From Bimastos eiseni (lineage: Eukaryota; Annelida; Clitellata; Crassiclitellata; Lumbricidae), in NCBI GenBank assembly GCA_959347315.1, contig OY365809.1, positions 1,327,212 to 1,391,211 on the forward strand: a DNA stretch of 64,000 nucleotides, in the 5' to 3' direction. The notes below the pieces were generated by a model that was given only the letters and a program-made list of their open reading frames with translations, was not told the DNA's origin and searched no databases. The stretch's first letter is position 1, and each line of letters begins with the position of its first letter. Shown piece by piece: positions 24,222 to 36,804 of this stretch. Both the position numbers and the translations under genes were made by a program.

Positions 24222-24350
24222 TTGCTAAAGCGCCACTTGAAAGCTAAGCGCAGGGCACCAGCTCATTCACGAGAGCTGCGTAAAATCGAAAGGGTTGTCC
24301 AAAGGATAGTCCGCGGGAGGTCAGAGTTCGGTTTCCAGATGGTCAGCAGG
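24222..24350 (-). repeat. dispersed repeat S4, extended copy
   Basis: Inverted 'aaagcgccacttgaaagcta' block followed by 'gagggtgtcgttttggtcga'-type sequence. The same extended order appears in the other orientation at 38700-38905. Confidence 0.6.
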
Positions 24351-24399
24351 GAGGCAGAGTAGCTGTTAAGGAGGGTGTCGTTTTGGTCGAGGATTGACA

Positions 24400-24960
24400 G
24401 ATGGAATGTCAAGTAATGAGTCTGAGTAAGAGCTAGTTCTTGAAAAGGTGTGACTTATAAGTTTAGACTGGAGAGCTCGATGTGTGATTGATAGGGGCGC
24501 TAGGGACAGATGATGTTGCATGACGGGCAGTGAATGATGGTGGAAGAGTAGAAAAGGCACGAAATTCAGGAGGAAGGTCGTTCCAGAGTCGAGGTGCGGC
24601 GTCAGATATGGCGCGGTTGGAGAATTCGAGATAAGATGTAATCGGGGGTCGAGTGAGGGTGAGGCAAGAGAACGATCGGGTAGAGCGGGTTGGCTGGATG
24701 GGGAAGAGTTCGCGAAGATATTTGGGCAGGGAATATTGTATGGAGTTGTAAGTTAGTGATAAAACTTTGAAGTGAATGCGCTCTGGCATTCATAGCCAGT
24801 GAAGTGATTTGAGGATTGGAGTGATGTGGTGATGCTTGGGTGTTCTGGTGACGGGCCTGATGGCTCTGGCTAATGAGTTTTTGATGAGTCGTAGAAGTTT
24901 GATTTGCGTGGCTTTAAGGTTGAGGAAATGGGAGTTGCAGCATAGGTCGACGTTCGAATT
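24400..24960 (-). mobile_element. LINE ORF2 C-terminal remnant
   Basis: The - strand reads VTRTPKHHHITPILKSLHWL, a TGA stop, then IHFKVLSLTYNSIQYSLPKY and AAPRLWNDLPPEFR. This is the typical end of a CR1/L2/Rex-type reverse transcriptase protein. One in-frame stop and loss of the 5' part make it inactive. Confidence 0.8.
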
Positions 24961-25409
24961 ACTTTTGAAAGCAATAACCCGTTGCCTATGTTGAGCAAAA
25001 CATCATATTATACGCTGCGACAAGTATACCATTCATATAACATCTTAAAGCCAATTTTGTGTGCAACCATGGTGAATTATTTTCGAAACAGCTGCCTTTG
25101 ACAATCGCAGTTGGTTCTTGACAACCCGTCTACTAGGCGCAGCACACGTGAATAAATTAATTCACCTACGTTCTGTATGCAAGTGGCATTATATAGAGCT
25201 GCACCTTTCGATAAACTGTCGCACTTACGATTACGATGATGTTGAAGAACTGACAGATGGCGCTACAGACATCAGAGCCCTAAAACGCACTAAGTGTATA
25301 ATCGGTATATCTACTTCATTCGTTCAAAGCACAGGCCATGCTTCTGTAATCGAAGGACATAGGATACGACTTTGACCGGTTGTGGTTTGTAATACTTTCA
25401 TAAGATATA

Positions 25410-28096
25410 ATGGATCGCGATTTCCCTTCGGCTTCGGCAACTGCTGGAAAACTGGATGCGTCGCAGAAACAGCAGTTGATGGAACAAGTGAAAGCACAAA
25501 TAGCTGTTGCGAATTTCCAAGAGTTATTGCAGGTGAGAGCGATAATATAGTTTGTTTCCAACTGTATTACTTTGGCTGCTCATATCGGGTGTGGGTAAAA
25601 TGCGAACCGGCGAACTGCGAACCGGTAAAAATTTATGCGAACCGTTTGAGAACTTGTTTTCGATTGGCTGCCAAAGGTCACGTGACCGGTTCGCGCCTGT
25701 GGTTGCCATTTATATTTTTATTCATGCAGCCCAAGGTTTTCGGCAATTATCTCTAAACGATACTAGCCATGACCCTGAATCCTATCTATCAACTACACTA
25801 ACCCTAACTGACCCTCACCATGCCAATCCTAACCGACCCTGACCCTAACCTACCCTCACGATGCCTTAACCTGATCCGTTCGCGCCTGTGGTTCGTATTT
25901 TGGTTCGCGTTTTACGGGTTCGCAGTTCGCCAGTTCGCGGTTCGCATTTAACCAACACCCGCTCATATCAGACCAACACGGTGCAAGTAGTACTGCATTG
26001 TGTGGATCTTTTAGGGCTTTGGTTATTGTCTATACATATTCGAAGAACATTCAGCCGCAGAAGTAATTTTTTGTGGGCTTCGGCCGCAGAAACGATGGTT
26101 AAAGGTTTCAAGAATTGCTTGGCAGGCGGATTTGTTGATTTGTGGTAAAGATAGTACAATATGAAAACTCTAATGTAAATGTGTGATAAATTGCATCATG
26201 TGTGGCCCATTGTCATCATACACCTTCTCAGCTAATGTCAATCAAGAATACTGATGGTAGCAGAGCCTGTGGTATTACCTCTAGATGGAACTACAAGCAC
26301 GGTAATTACCGTGGTAAGGGTTATCACTTTGTCCTGTGTTACAGTTAATTATCCATTATGCTAAAAAAATCTGCATATAAATATATCTTTATACAACTTT
26401 GTGAGTCTTTAATATTCATCATCTTTTCAGCTTCATTTAAGTATTCTGTATATAAAAACTAAAATTTATAGAGAACGGTTTAACATAAGTCATATATAAT
26501 CATTTGTGGCTTCTTCTTTTGCTTCTATGGTGTTGGATGAGGACAGACCTAATTGAGATGGGGACACATTTTGTCCCCATCTCAATCTCTAAGGCCTAGC
26601 AGCGACAGTACATAGAGGTGTGAACACATTGGCTATTAACTGGATGGAGGTGAGCTTAACGTAGGTTGAACAATTGGTTATCTTTTCCTTTTCACTGTCA
26701 AACGAGGGAAGTGTCTAGAAAGGCTTATAAGCAAACATACCATCTTAGTTTTTTTAAACCAGAAATGATCAACACCAGTTCGTAGCAATGACAAAGAAGA
26801 TAAAAATAGCAACCGAAAAAACAATAACTAGCTAGCTTCATTGGAAATAAATGTTGACCCTGACTTACATGGCTTTTGGTTTTTAGAAAATGTCGGACAA
26901 GTGCTTCAAGAAGTGCGTATCGAAACCGGGAACGTCCCTGGATAATTCCGAACAAGTGAGTATTTTTAGACACTCTGTGTCTTATTTTTTGTTCATGCGC
27001 ACATGTGCGTGATGATATTGAGCAATGCTTAATTTAATTGAATAAGGATTGGCAATGGTTCAGCTATCTGCCATGACAAATGGTATGTTATGGTGAATCG
27101 ACAGTGTGTTGTTTACATCAGATGTAGATGGTTTAGATGGGTAAATCAGTGAGAATGAGTGTGAGCCTAGGTTGTATGGACAACATAAATCCGTTATGTC
27201 TCCAGGGGTGGCTTACAGCACTGTTCTTTGTCTCTCATTTGGTTTATGACCGGTCTGTGGTGTTGAGATTCCCTTGACCCTCTTCCAGATTCTTGTGAAT
27301 TTGCACGGTAGACAAGTGACTCAGGTTCTACACTTGTAATGCAGAGCGTACAGGTTCCTTCTTATCAATAGATGATGACTATAGATGATGACTATAGATG
27401 TCTTAGATGATGACTTTAGATGATGACTATAGGTGACGACTGGGTATTAATGTACTATTGAACAAAACAGAAGAAGCAAGTAACGAATACTTACTTACTT
27501 TACTATAGTGATGGATTTTTGATTGTTGTATGATTATTGTTTTACTGTGAGCACATTGGCTATTGACTGGAGGTGAGTGAAATGTATACTTAGCTGACCA
27601 ATGAGACCCTTTTCAGAATTTTTTACTTCTATTACATAAGGTTTGCTAAATTTCAATCTGTTTGTGGCTTGTCAATAACTGATTGAATTGAATTAAAGTT
27701 AATAATGTTTGGTTTTATGCTTTATATGAACAGAATATAGTGTGAAGTCTGTTGATATTTGATGAAACATGAGACTGACCGGACGTGATTAACAATAGTC
27801 CAAGGACTCGAATAGCGCCGGTGTTAATGACGCTTTGAGCGTCAGTTGATAGCATTTCTTTGCGCTGGAAACGGTTTTCCATTGCATCAACATACCTTTT
27901 GTCTTCTTTGGCCGAGGTTGGACTGGGAGCGTCTTGGAGAAGCTCTATCAAGTTTCATTGATTTTTTGATTGTATTTGGTTTCTGTAATTTCAGAAATGC
28001 GTTGCGATGTGTATGGACCGTTACATGGAGGCCGTTTCGCTCGTATCCCGAACGTACGCTCAGAGAGTACAGAAAGAGAAATCACGTCTCGATTAA
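25410..28096 (+). CDS. TIMM13: mitochondrial import inner membrane translocase subunit Tim13
   Basis: Three exons: 25410-25532, 26887-26955 and 27995-28096 (41, 23 and 33 codons plus TAA), all phase 0, with donors gtgaga and gtgagt and acceptors tttttag and tttcag. The product has 97 residues; human TIMM13 has 95. It carries the small-Tim twin CX3C motif, CFKKC in exon 2 and CVAMC in exon 3, which form the two intramolecular disulfides of the helical hairpin. The flanking MEQVKAQIAVANFQELLQ and MDRYMEAVSLVSRTY match the family. Tim13 forms a hexamer with Tim8 in the mitochondrial intermembrane space and escorts hydrophobic precursors to the inner membrane; import depends on the Mia40 pathway. 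There is no presequence, as expected. The ATG at 25410 gives the usual family length. Intron 1 holds a MITE and a perfect hairpin. No confident poly(A) signal is seen just after the stop. Confidence 0.95.
25587..25960. mobile_element. 374-bp MITE with perfect 9-bp target duplication
   Basis: GCTCATATC flanks both sides (25578-25586 and 25961-25969). The left end GGGTGTGGGTAAAATGCGAA and the complement of the right end, GGGTGTTGGTTAAATGCGAA, form a terminal inverted repeat of about 55 bp rich in the word GCGAAC. No coding capacity. It lies 54 bp inside TIMM13 intron 1. A 9-bp duplication would fit a Mutator-like origin, but the superfamily is unproven. Confidence 0.85.
26552..26586. repeat. 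perfect 15-bp hairpin
   Basis: ATTGAGATGGGGACA, loop CATTT, then the exact complement. In TIMM13 intron 1. Confidence 0.9.
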
Positions 28097-30046
28097 CATT
28101 CAGAACTGTAGATTTATTTCGCTAGGTATTTACGCCAAGAGAGGCTGCGACAGCGGTTTATATGCGCGCGGGTCAGAGGCACGTTTAGAAAGAGATGTTT
28201 GTTGCCGATGTTTGTGGGCGAATAGTTTGATGAGTTGGGTGAGGAAATCCTTGCCTAACTACAGAGAAGGAACTTTGCTATTGAAATTATGGATAGACGA
28301 TTTTAGTGACGTTTTGAATGCAGTATGAATAATTATTATGGTGATGAGTAATTTAGAGTGAGCGGTGTGACATGGAGGATTTTTAATTGCAACATAGTCG
28401 ATCGTCGAAAGTATCTGTGTGCTGCCGTGTCTCGAATCACGATGTACCATGTTGATGTATGCAATGAAAATGGAAACATTCACTTGTTCTTTAAGTCTAT
28501 GAATGTATTTAGGTTACGTATGTATGTTTCTTTAGGAATGTACTGTGATTGTACAGTTGTATAGCACCACTCAAAATTAGCAGCACTGGCATCTGTGCTT
28601 GTATACACATGTATGTTGTCTTTGTATTTATATAAGAATGTATGTATGTGAGCTCATCCCGGCTAGACCAAGCATTGATATTCAATTCGGAAAGTCAGAC
28701 GGTAGTATTGTATTTGATTCTAAGATAGCATCATGTTTTGAATCATGTCCCATTAATAATCTTTTTTGTAGTTATAAACTGATATCCTCTGCTCATGGAT
28801 TGGTTGTTGCATTGCTGTATTGAATCATGTGGCAGAGAACATTTTTGTCATCTGCAACTGCACCATTCAATGAATTGACCTGACAGGTTAGGAGCGCAAT
28901 TGAATAATACTTTGAAGGAGAAAAGAAAGATTGTTCAACTGTAACTGTCAAGAGCTGCTCGTGGTTAACTTGCCAATCTAGCCAAAAACTGTTTGAGAGA
29001 GAAACAGAGAGAGAGAGAATGTAATCTTTCTAAAACAAATTGTTGATTTACACTAGTTCAAAATGCATGACTTCATATAAACCTAAGATAAATGATGATT
29101 CAATCTAATTGGGTAAATCCAGTGTTTTATGCAAGACTTGAAACTCCGAGACGGTGAGGTGCCAAGATCGAGACACTAGGCTCAAGACAGTACGAGACAG
29201 TAAAAGACCAGTGATCCTATATGAAATGCTGTAAAATACTAATGTACATGTATCAGTTTTCGGGAATAAGGTTTATTCGTAATTTCAATTTGAAACTTAT
29301 AATGTATACATGTATAGTACCAATTCCTGAAAACAGTTTTTATATTGGAGCAAGATTTTAAGACAGTTAACGCAAAACTTATCGAGATCTCTTGTTCGAA
29401 ACAGAACTTTCACTTTAAGACAGTTTCTAAAAAACAGTTTCGAGACGCTACCTCGAGACCAAGACAGCAGGCTGCTGAGACTGAGACACTAAAAAACTGT
29501 CTCGTGACATCTCTAGACCGAGACACTGTCTTGAGACCATACAACTCTGGGTAAATCTACAAGAAACAATGACAATGGTGAATAGTCATTAGAGATTGCC
29601 CTGCTCCTGTATTTAACAGAATGGCTTAAAATGCATCAGCATTTGTAATTCGTTATTTTGTTGCTTTGGAATGGGAATGATGGGCAGATCTGATGTAGAT
29701 AGGGACACAGATACAGAGGTATAAGTTGTAAGTTAATGTATTTTTATGCAAGAAATAAGGATCTAAATAAACACAAATAACAAAATATTATGAGAGGGGA
29801 AATTGGAACCGCAGATGGTAGGATGAAATCTATTTCAAGGTTACCTTTGAATATGATTTCACTCTACCTCCCAGCAATCCGAACACGGTTTCAAGTTTTG
29901 TTGGGGCTAGGTTATTAGGTAGGGGCCACCATAAATTGCTACATATAGGTGCTGTAAAAGTTGATTAGCATAGAATACCTCTCTCTGTTCCTTCGTGCCA
30001 TTTCACTTAAGTTTTTCCATATATTGCCTCCTGTACTCTCATTTAG

Positions 30047-30245
30047 TGGGGCGTGATGGCGTAGTGGGATGTTTGGTGCCTTGCGTTTTGAAGATCGAAG
30101 GTTCGAACCCTCATTGCGTAGTACCCTTGGACAAGTTGGTCACCCATATTTGTCTGTAAGGAAGGCAACGTGCCTGAAACCACCTCACTTACCTCATCCA
30201 AGGGTGGCATAAAGCCAAATGGACCTGCCTCACCATCATCATACT
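30047..30245 (+). mobile_element. tRNA-derived SINE
   Basis: A good A box (tggcgtagtggg) and a perfect B box (ggttcgaaccc, at about 30102) spaced as in tRNA genes. The body contains 'acccttggacaagttggtca' and ends in a CATCAT-type tail. The head does not fold as a functional tRNA. Confidence 0.75.
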
Positions 30246-30839
30246 CTCATTTATCTAGACACAACTCGTGTACATGCAACTGCATTCGACCTTGCACTCT
30301 TTTAAAACTCCGAAGCACATAAACACATACGTCCATGATTCAGAACAATATTATAAGTGAGAACCAAACAACTGACCAATCGACTACCGTGCTGAGCCAC
30401 TTCTTCGAGCACCGCGTCCTAAGATCCTAGCCGCTTTCACGATAGTATACCGTTTCATTGGGCAACCTTCGCAGAAATCGACGATACAGACGGGATTATT
30501 ATTATTTCTTCATTTCGAAACATTCGTATAGCACTCCTTCCAGATTTTTGCACAGAGGCGCTAATCTGCAAGATGTTAAAGTCAGTAATTTTTATTATCG
30601 TACAGTCAGTCGGAAATTAGGCTTACAAGAAGATTCACAAATGACAAGATCCAGGACACAAAGATAGAGCCCAGCCAACAGATTCTCCTCCAAAGTTGAT
30701 GGTTCGGACGTTTTTGAAATGTAGTGCGTGTGGCTCCAGAGATTTACGACAGCTTACGACAACACAGTCATTTGTGGTGTGTTTGCTCTTTAAACATAAT
30801 TATTGGAGACTGGCACCGCGATTCCTCAGCCTCTGAATC

Positions 30840-31243
30840 AAGTGTCGCGCAGTCAATTGACCAATGGCATTCGTCGCAGCGCATTGGCTGTTCTGTCTGT
30901 TGCCGTCCGTCCTTCTGCAGAATGCTAAGCAACGCCTTTCGAAAGCTAAAACGCAGTCTGAACCCGATAATAAATTATAATTTATGACAACTGACAGATG
31001 TTATTTAAATCAAACTCGAGTCGCATCATAGAACAGACTTGCGACAGTTAAAAAAGGAAATCGAGTCTTAAAAATCTGTTGACCGTGCGGTTATTTTCTC
31101 GGGGACGGGGGCGACCCTGGAAGAGCGGTGTCTTTCCTCGAACGAGGAAATATGGACTCGTCGTGCGGCGGATTATGTTGTCTGAATTTTCCATAGATAC
31201 CGCTAGATTTCGACAGATTTTGAGGCTATAACTATTCCGGATT
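30840..31243 (+). promoter_or_regulatory. candidate promoter and non-coding first exon
   Basis: CCAAT in direct (gaccaatggc, about 30858) and inverted orientation (gcattggctg, about 30881) lies upstream of a GC-rich block (31080-31200) that ends at a strong donor, ATT|gtaagt, at 31244. The next good acceptor is at 36710 (tgttttttag), so this could be a 5' UTR exon joined to the first spectraplakin coding exon. There is no TATA box. Inference only. Confidence 0.3.
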
Positions 31244-32130
31244 GTAAGTAATATGTGACGTTATTTTTCCTGGTATAAATTTCGGAATTTGTTAAGATCG
31301 CACGCTCTTTAATCAGTCGATATGACCCGTGTTTGGGGGAAAGTGGTTAAGGCGAACTTAAGGGCCTCATGGTTGAGCTGTAGTCATGCTTTTTTGTGCG
31401 TGATTCATAGCCCCAGCTGTATGTAAATAATGCCCATTGTTCGAATATTTGTTCATATTAATCGCAGTAAGTTTTAATGCAGGCTGTTAGTTGGAAAATG
31501 GAAACGCCTGACACTGTGCAGTTTAGTTGGTGTGAGCAGGGTTAACTGATACTGAGAATAATAATTGTATTATTATGTTGTTATCTCCAGATTTTTGAAG
31601 CACTACTTTATAGATAAGTGCTTTATATCAGCTGATTCTCAATCGCTTTATGGACATTAGAGCCTCAAGTATTTAACAACGATAACGATGATAATATAAA
31701 TAGTAATTTTACTTTTATTACAGATTTTATTTTATGATGATGTTGTTAGTGGTGAAGAGTGCAAAGAAGAGGAAGATGAAGGACGAATGAGTTCCTTGAA
31801 GGGTTTACTCTAATAGGCAGCCATGGCTATTAAGTTTAGATGACAGTTAATTTTTGTGGGCTTTCTATTGGGGTGAATGGCCAATAACTGTTGCCTTACT
31901 ACTAGTACCTCATCTGCTCTTTCCTATAATAGTGTACGGTTGGTGTGCTCATTGAGCTCAGCTCAGAAGGGGATGCTAATGGGTCAGAAAATGATCTTAT
32001 CATCTGACTATCTGGTAGGGAGTTAGTATATGTAGCCCCATATTCCTGTATGCATGTGTGTGTGTGTGTGTGTGTATTCCTGAATGTATTGTTGTATGTA
32101 TTTATGCATGAGTGCATTTATGTATGCAGT

Positions 32131-32132
<2 letters not shown>

Positions 32133-32189
<57 letters not shown>
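32133..32189 (+). repeat. (GT)n microsatellite
   Basis: About 28 uninterrupted TG units; a shorter TG run lies at 32055-32075. Confidence 0.95.
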
Positions 32190-32195
<6 letters not shown>

Positions 32196-33160
32196 TCATC
32201 TATGTATATATATTTATTGAATTCCAGTGTTTATGCAATTACGTTAGTATGCATTTACATCTCTACGTATATATGTATGTGTGTATGTATGTACGTATCT
32301 ATGCTTGTGTCTAAATTTTTATACAGAACCTGTGTTTGATTTGATCATTATGATTAGATTAATACGATGCTATTTGGATTTGATTCATAAGCATCTGTTT
32401 TTTGATGACATCACTATGATTAGATCAGATTGAAGATCTAGGTTTGCTTTGAAGCACTTCTACATGTTATATATAGACAGCAAGTCCCAGAGTAAACAGC
32501 TGGATTTCCCTCTTCTGGGACTAGATCCATGCGCAGTGTGCACAGTTGGATTACATCATTACACTGGATCTCATGGTTATGAAAGGACTTCTACGTCTAG
32601 ACTGGTTCCAGCGTCTGCAAGGATGAAATTAAATTGTCTGCTGGGATTTTCTGCAGCTGGGTTTTTTCACATGATCCCATGACGTCGGTTCTGCCCCGGA
32701 CTCTCTTTCTGCCTCTAACTCGAATTCCAGATTCGGACACGACCAGATGACTTTTTCATGCGGAGCGGGTGTCAAGGATGTCCCTGGCGGATGCAGGTTT
32801 TGTTTCCATATGAGATGCTTGCGATTCGGATGCTGACGATTCATCTGTTGTCCAGATGACGTCATCGTTCAACGTCAGCATCGTTGTTTTTGATGGAGAT
32901 GGATGTGTTTGTACTCAGTTACATTCGATGTTTTGCTGAAGGTCAACGAGAGACAGACAGACAGACAGACTGAGAGAGAGAGAGAAAGAGTGAGGTCGTG
33001 TTTAAATGTTCAGATGAATGCATGCATAAAGGGATACACACACAGAGGTACACAGATGAATATACCTACATACAAACATACATATACATATGTTAACACT
33101 TACATGCACACATACACACCTATTATCCATACATATATGCATGCATACGCATATAGATAC

Positions 33161-33270
33161 ATTCATACATACATTCATACATACATTCATACATACATTC
33201 ATACATACATTCATACATACATTCATACATACATTCATACATACATTCATACATACATACATTCATACAT
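33161..33270 (+). repeat. 12-bp tandem array ATTCATACATAC
   Basis: About eight nearly identical units followed by CATA units. It makes long spurious frames such as repeated IHTY or NVCM, which are not genes. Confidence 0.95.
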
Positions 33271-33434
33271 ATATATCTCCTTCAGGCTTGAATTGATCTC
33301 TCACAATGAAAATGGATGCATACATATACATTTATGCATAAATGAGTGCATAAAGTCACAAATGCAGGTTATGCATATATACCCAAATATACATAATGTA
33401 TATTCATCGACTCTTGCAGCACATATACATTAAT

Positions 33435-33645
33435 ACATGAGGGGCGTAGATCAAAGGAAAACACATTGGCATGCACAACTGAGGAAATGAGTTTGAGTCC
33501 CAGCGGTTGACTAATCCTTCTATCGCTAGGCGGCAGCTTTGTTTAAATTCGATGCAGGGGCGCCCTGCATCTCTCCCGACGACTTGTCATCATTCGTTCA
33601 TACTGCACTTGTAATGATACTGCGGTTTACATTATGAAGCAGTTT
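33435..33645 (+). mobile_element. SINE family S2, sense copy with tRNA-like head
   Basis: A head with a B-box-like 'gagtttgagtccc' (33491), then 'cttctatcgctaggcggcag' and 'cattcgttcatactgcactt' in the same order as the inverted copies at 34712 and 47630. It shows which end of S2 is 5'. Confidence 0.65.
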
Positions 33646-34109
33646 ATATAATAATTATGTCATGCGCTTTGAACTAGACAGACACGATCAGGTGGCGCTT
33701 TCAAGTGGTTTTTATATGAATCACATAAAATATGACATTTTTACAGATATTGAGCGTGTCTGTCAATTTTAAATCATATGAATATATTATTATTATGTCG
33801 GCCTGCATTTATAAATATATATCCATACATGCATAGATATATACATACATACATTTATCCTTACATACATTCATAACAAGGTATAAATGAGATTGGCATT
33901 TCTTTCTCTGTTTTGTGGCACAGTTTCTAGATGTAAACAGGGCGTTCTCGATTACTGTCCTCACTCCACCCTCTTCTGTCTTCTGTCGACTCTCGTTTCA
34001 GTTTCAAGGATGATGAGTCGGTCTGGGATGGACTATGATTGCGGTGCTGCTGGGTGTCAGCGAGCGGTTTGAAGGAAGGGGTGTGGGATTGAAGGGCGGG
34101 TTCAGAAGA

Positions 34110-34247
34110 GACACAGACAGAGCCAGACAGACAGACAGAGCCAGACAGACAGAGCCAGCCAGACAGACAGAGCCAGCCAGACAGACAGAGCCAGACAGAC
34201 AGAGCCAGCCAGACAGACAGAGCCAGACAGCAGACAGACAGACAGAG
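34110..34247 (+). repeat. CAGA/CAGC-type tandem repeat
   Basis: Units of CAGACAGACAGAGCCAGC with small variations. Confidence 0.9.
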
Positions 34248-34499
34248 TCAGGAATGTGCTGTATGTTACCAGCTCATCATGATGATCATTAGAGTTCCTT
34301 GAGTCCTGAGTCCTGCCAAAACAATTCATTGTCTCGTTTCCATGGTGTCATTGTCAGATGCAGTTTGTTTTATTATTAGTTTTTCTTACCCGAGGTCATA
34401 AAAATTCCCGGAGACAATAAATGTCTTTCTCTTAAGATGTTCATTATCACACTCTGCCTTGCGATAGAACAACAAAAAGGCCGAGCAATTTATGGATCA

Positions 34500-34620
34500 T
34501 TAAGGACTTGCTCTAATGAGGTCCCTACGTAGTGACTGTTTCATACCGAGGCTCGAACCCGTACTCTCTGCATTGCGGGCTGAGCACACCGCGTCACAAT
34601 GATACTCCTTTGACAGCTTT
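34500..34620 (-). repeat. tRNA-like SINE fragment
   Basis: The - strand carries a B box 'gggttcgagcctcgg' preceded by 'gtgacgcggtgtgctcagcc'. There is no complete tRNA fold, so a SINE head is more likely than a tRNA gene. Confidence 0.45.
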
Positions 34621-34711
34621 TGTCAATTGAATTGCAATTACGTCACTGCAGATTACAATTATTGTAATTAAAACTAGTATTATTAATAATTTATATATTT
34701 TTTATTTTATA

Positions 34712-34920
34712 CTGACTCACCGTAGTATGATTACAAGTACATGTAGTCAATGAAAGACTGCACAGTATTACAGAAATCGAATTTAGCTGCGTGGCAGTCA
34801 TGCAAGGCGTCCATTACGTCATACATCTAATTTAACCAACCCCGCCGCCTAGCGAAGGAAGGACTAGTCAGCCTTACACGAGTTACGAAAACATGTACTT
34901 TTCAGTTAACAAGTACTGCG
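34712..34920 (-). mobile_element. SINE family S2
   Basis: Inverted copy: 'tgactcaccgtagtatgatt', 'catgcaaggcgtccattacg', 'cgccgcctagcgaaggaagg'. Preceded by an AT-rich tail. Confidence 0.65.
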
Positions 34921-35520
34921 GTACCCACATTTACTTTCATTCTTCATTCATTTTGACATTTATATAGCGCCCTCCTCGAGAAGTCTGCTCTGATGCGCTC
35001 CCAGCCCAACCACGGCGGTGCAAATTAGTCTGAAGCAACTTTATCTGTATTTACTTTATCAATGGTAAAGATTGTCGACAAACAGCACAGACTATAAATG
35101 GGGTTGTTCGCTGCACTTGGCAAAAGCACCATTGGCTCTCGTATTCATCCGCCGTCAACATTGTTCTTTCTGGCTTACATACAAGAGATTAGAAACTAAA
35201 AGAAATTCAATTAAAATCGGATATAAATTGCGTGTACTGGTTTGAACTCTGTTGGGGAGGGATGGCTATCGACTGAGGGCCGCAATGGTGGGGGTAAGAC
35301 CGTGATTTTTATTTGGTTATTGTGTCGGAAATTAGATGATGTTTATTGGACGATGATCGCGGAAGATTGACGAGGAAGTAGTTATCGACCAACAGTTGTA
35401 CACTATAATTATAATTATCATACTATACCAAAGAGAGGTACATACAAAAAGTGCATTTGTGTATGCGTCCCTACATGCGTGCATGCGTGAGTGTACATAC
35501 TTAAGTACAACGTACGTGCT

Positions 35521-35570
35521 TGCATACACACACACACACACACGCACACACACGCACACACACATACAGG
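35521..35570 (+). repeat. (CA)n microsatellite
   Basis: Interrupted CA/CG run. Confidence 0.85.
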
Positions 35571-36804
35571 CAGACATATTCTGTTTTTAAATTACCAGAT
35601 ACTCGCATAACAGGTCCTGTAGCATCTATTATATTCCTAAGGGATTACGCGTACCTCGGGTCAAATAATAATTATAGTTATAATAATAATTATTATTATA
35701 GTAATGTATTATTATTATTATGATGATGATGACGGCGGCGGCGACAACAGCAGCAACGACAACAAAAATAATATTACTTTTAATTATGATGATAATAGAA
35801 AGCTACACTTAGCGAAGTATTCTTTCGTGTAACTAATTAAATTACTGCTTAAAAGTTTGCTTCCTTAGAGTAATACGCAGATGAAAGATGCATTGATCTG
35901 TTACGTCATAATGGGTGCTAGGCAACGCCTTGTTTTGTCATCTGTTATTTTTTTTATTATTGATGTTTTTATTGTTTCTCGTCATCTTAATTATCATATT
36001 TGTTTATTGAGTTAAGAAAAGGCATAAAATATTAACGTTGTAGTTGTACAAAGGAAACGTGACAGAAAGAAATGATGGATAAATAAGAGATAATTTTATA
36101 GAGTATCGATTGTCTTTATCTTTGGGTGATTAAAGTTACGAGGTGTATACTATCCCTCCTGGGATGAGAGGGGCTGAATTGTTGGCTAGAGAGAATGCAT
36201 CTCATGAGTGAATGGCTCTTTTCATTGTACAGAACGACTTGGAATAAAGGTTGGTAGGCCTCGCTACACGTCGACCCTAAGCATGTTCTTCACCAGCTTC
36301 TGCCTCCATTCCTTCCCCACTCCATTCACCAACTAAGACGAAGAGCACACGACCATGTTCTCCCAACCAAAGACAACAATCAATTTATCCCCAGATCATT
36401 TTATTAATATATTTACTAGTTTTGTTGTTACTCAATTCTAACTAGTTTTATTGCGCGCTGTTGCATTTCTGCCGTTTTGTCAGATTGTTTTCTTTCTAAA
36501 TAAACGAATATCATTGTATATATATATATCTATAATCTATATATACATACATATTTATTATATATATATGGGTCGGTAACGCTTCTGAGTAGATGTCTTG
36601 AAGGAGCGCTATATAAATCCTCCAAATAAATAAAATAAATAATATATATATTTATATCATGATTGCTCTGCTGATTAATTTCAACAACCTTTGACCTTTG
36701 TGTTTTTTAGCCGTATGAATATAAGTAAGAAAGTACTCCGGATGAACTCTCAACTCCATTCAGATTGTCAGGCTCATTTTCGTCCCTTTTGACTCTTACC
36801 TAGT

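Larger units (their letters stand above)
23117..25409. other. intergenic between TPMT copy B and TIMM13
   Basis: These divergent genes leave 2.3 kb for two promoters. No TATA box or other clear element is seen next to either ATG. The stretch 23690-23765 is a repeat tail ('gggcgctatataagtactct' plus AATG units), and 24222-24960 is repeats (S4 and a LINE remnant). Confidence 0.6.
28097..36710. other. 8.6-kb region between TIMM13 and the first spectraplakin coding exon
   Basis: No coding exon was recognised. Holds tRNA-derived SINEs, GT, CATA and CAGA microsatellites, and one promoter-like, GC-richer block at 30840-31243 that could start spectraplakin transcription. 32450-32900 and 36150-36480 look single-copy but show no domain or good reading frame. 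Confidence 0.5.

Noticed and set aside
25796..25870. CCCTGACCCTAACC-like words suggesting an interstitial telomere
   Set aside because: Units are irregular and lie inside the MITE at 25587-25960.
27846..28328. 160-codon frame across TIMM13 exon 3
   Set aside because: Shadow frame; the true frame of exon 3 continues the CX3C small-Tim protein.
30047..30120. Possible tRNA gene (good A and B boxes)
   Set aside because: Stems do not pair as a cloverleaf and the sequence continues into a SINE body.
33002..33433. Repetitive frames (IHTY, NVCM) that might suggest a CRISPR-like or repeat protein
   Set aside because: A simple 12-bp tandem array with no spacers; a eukaryotic microsatellite.
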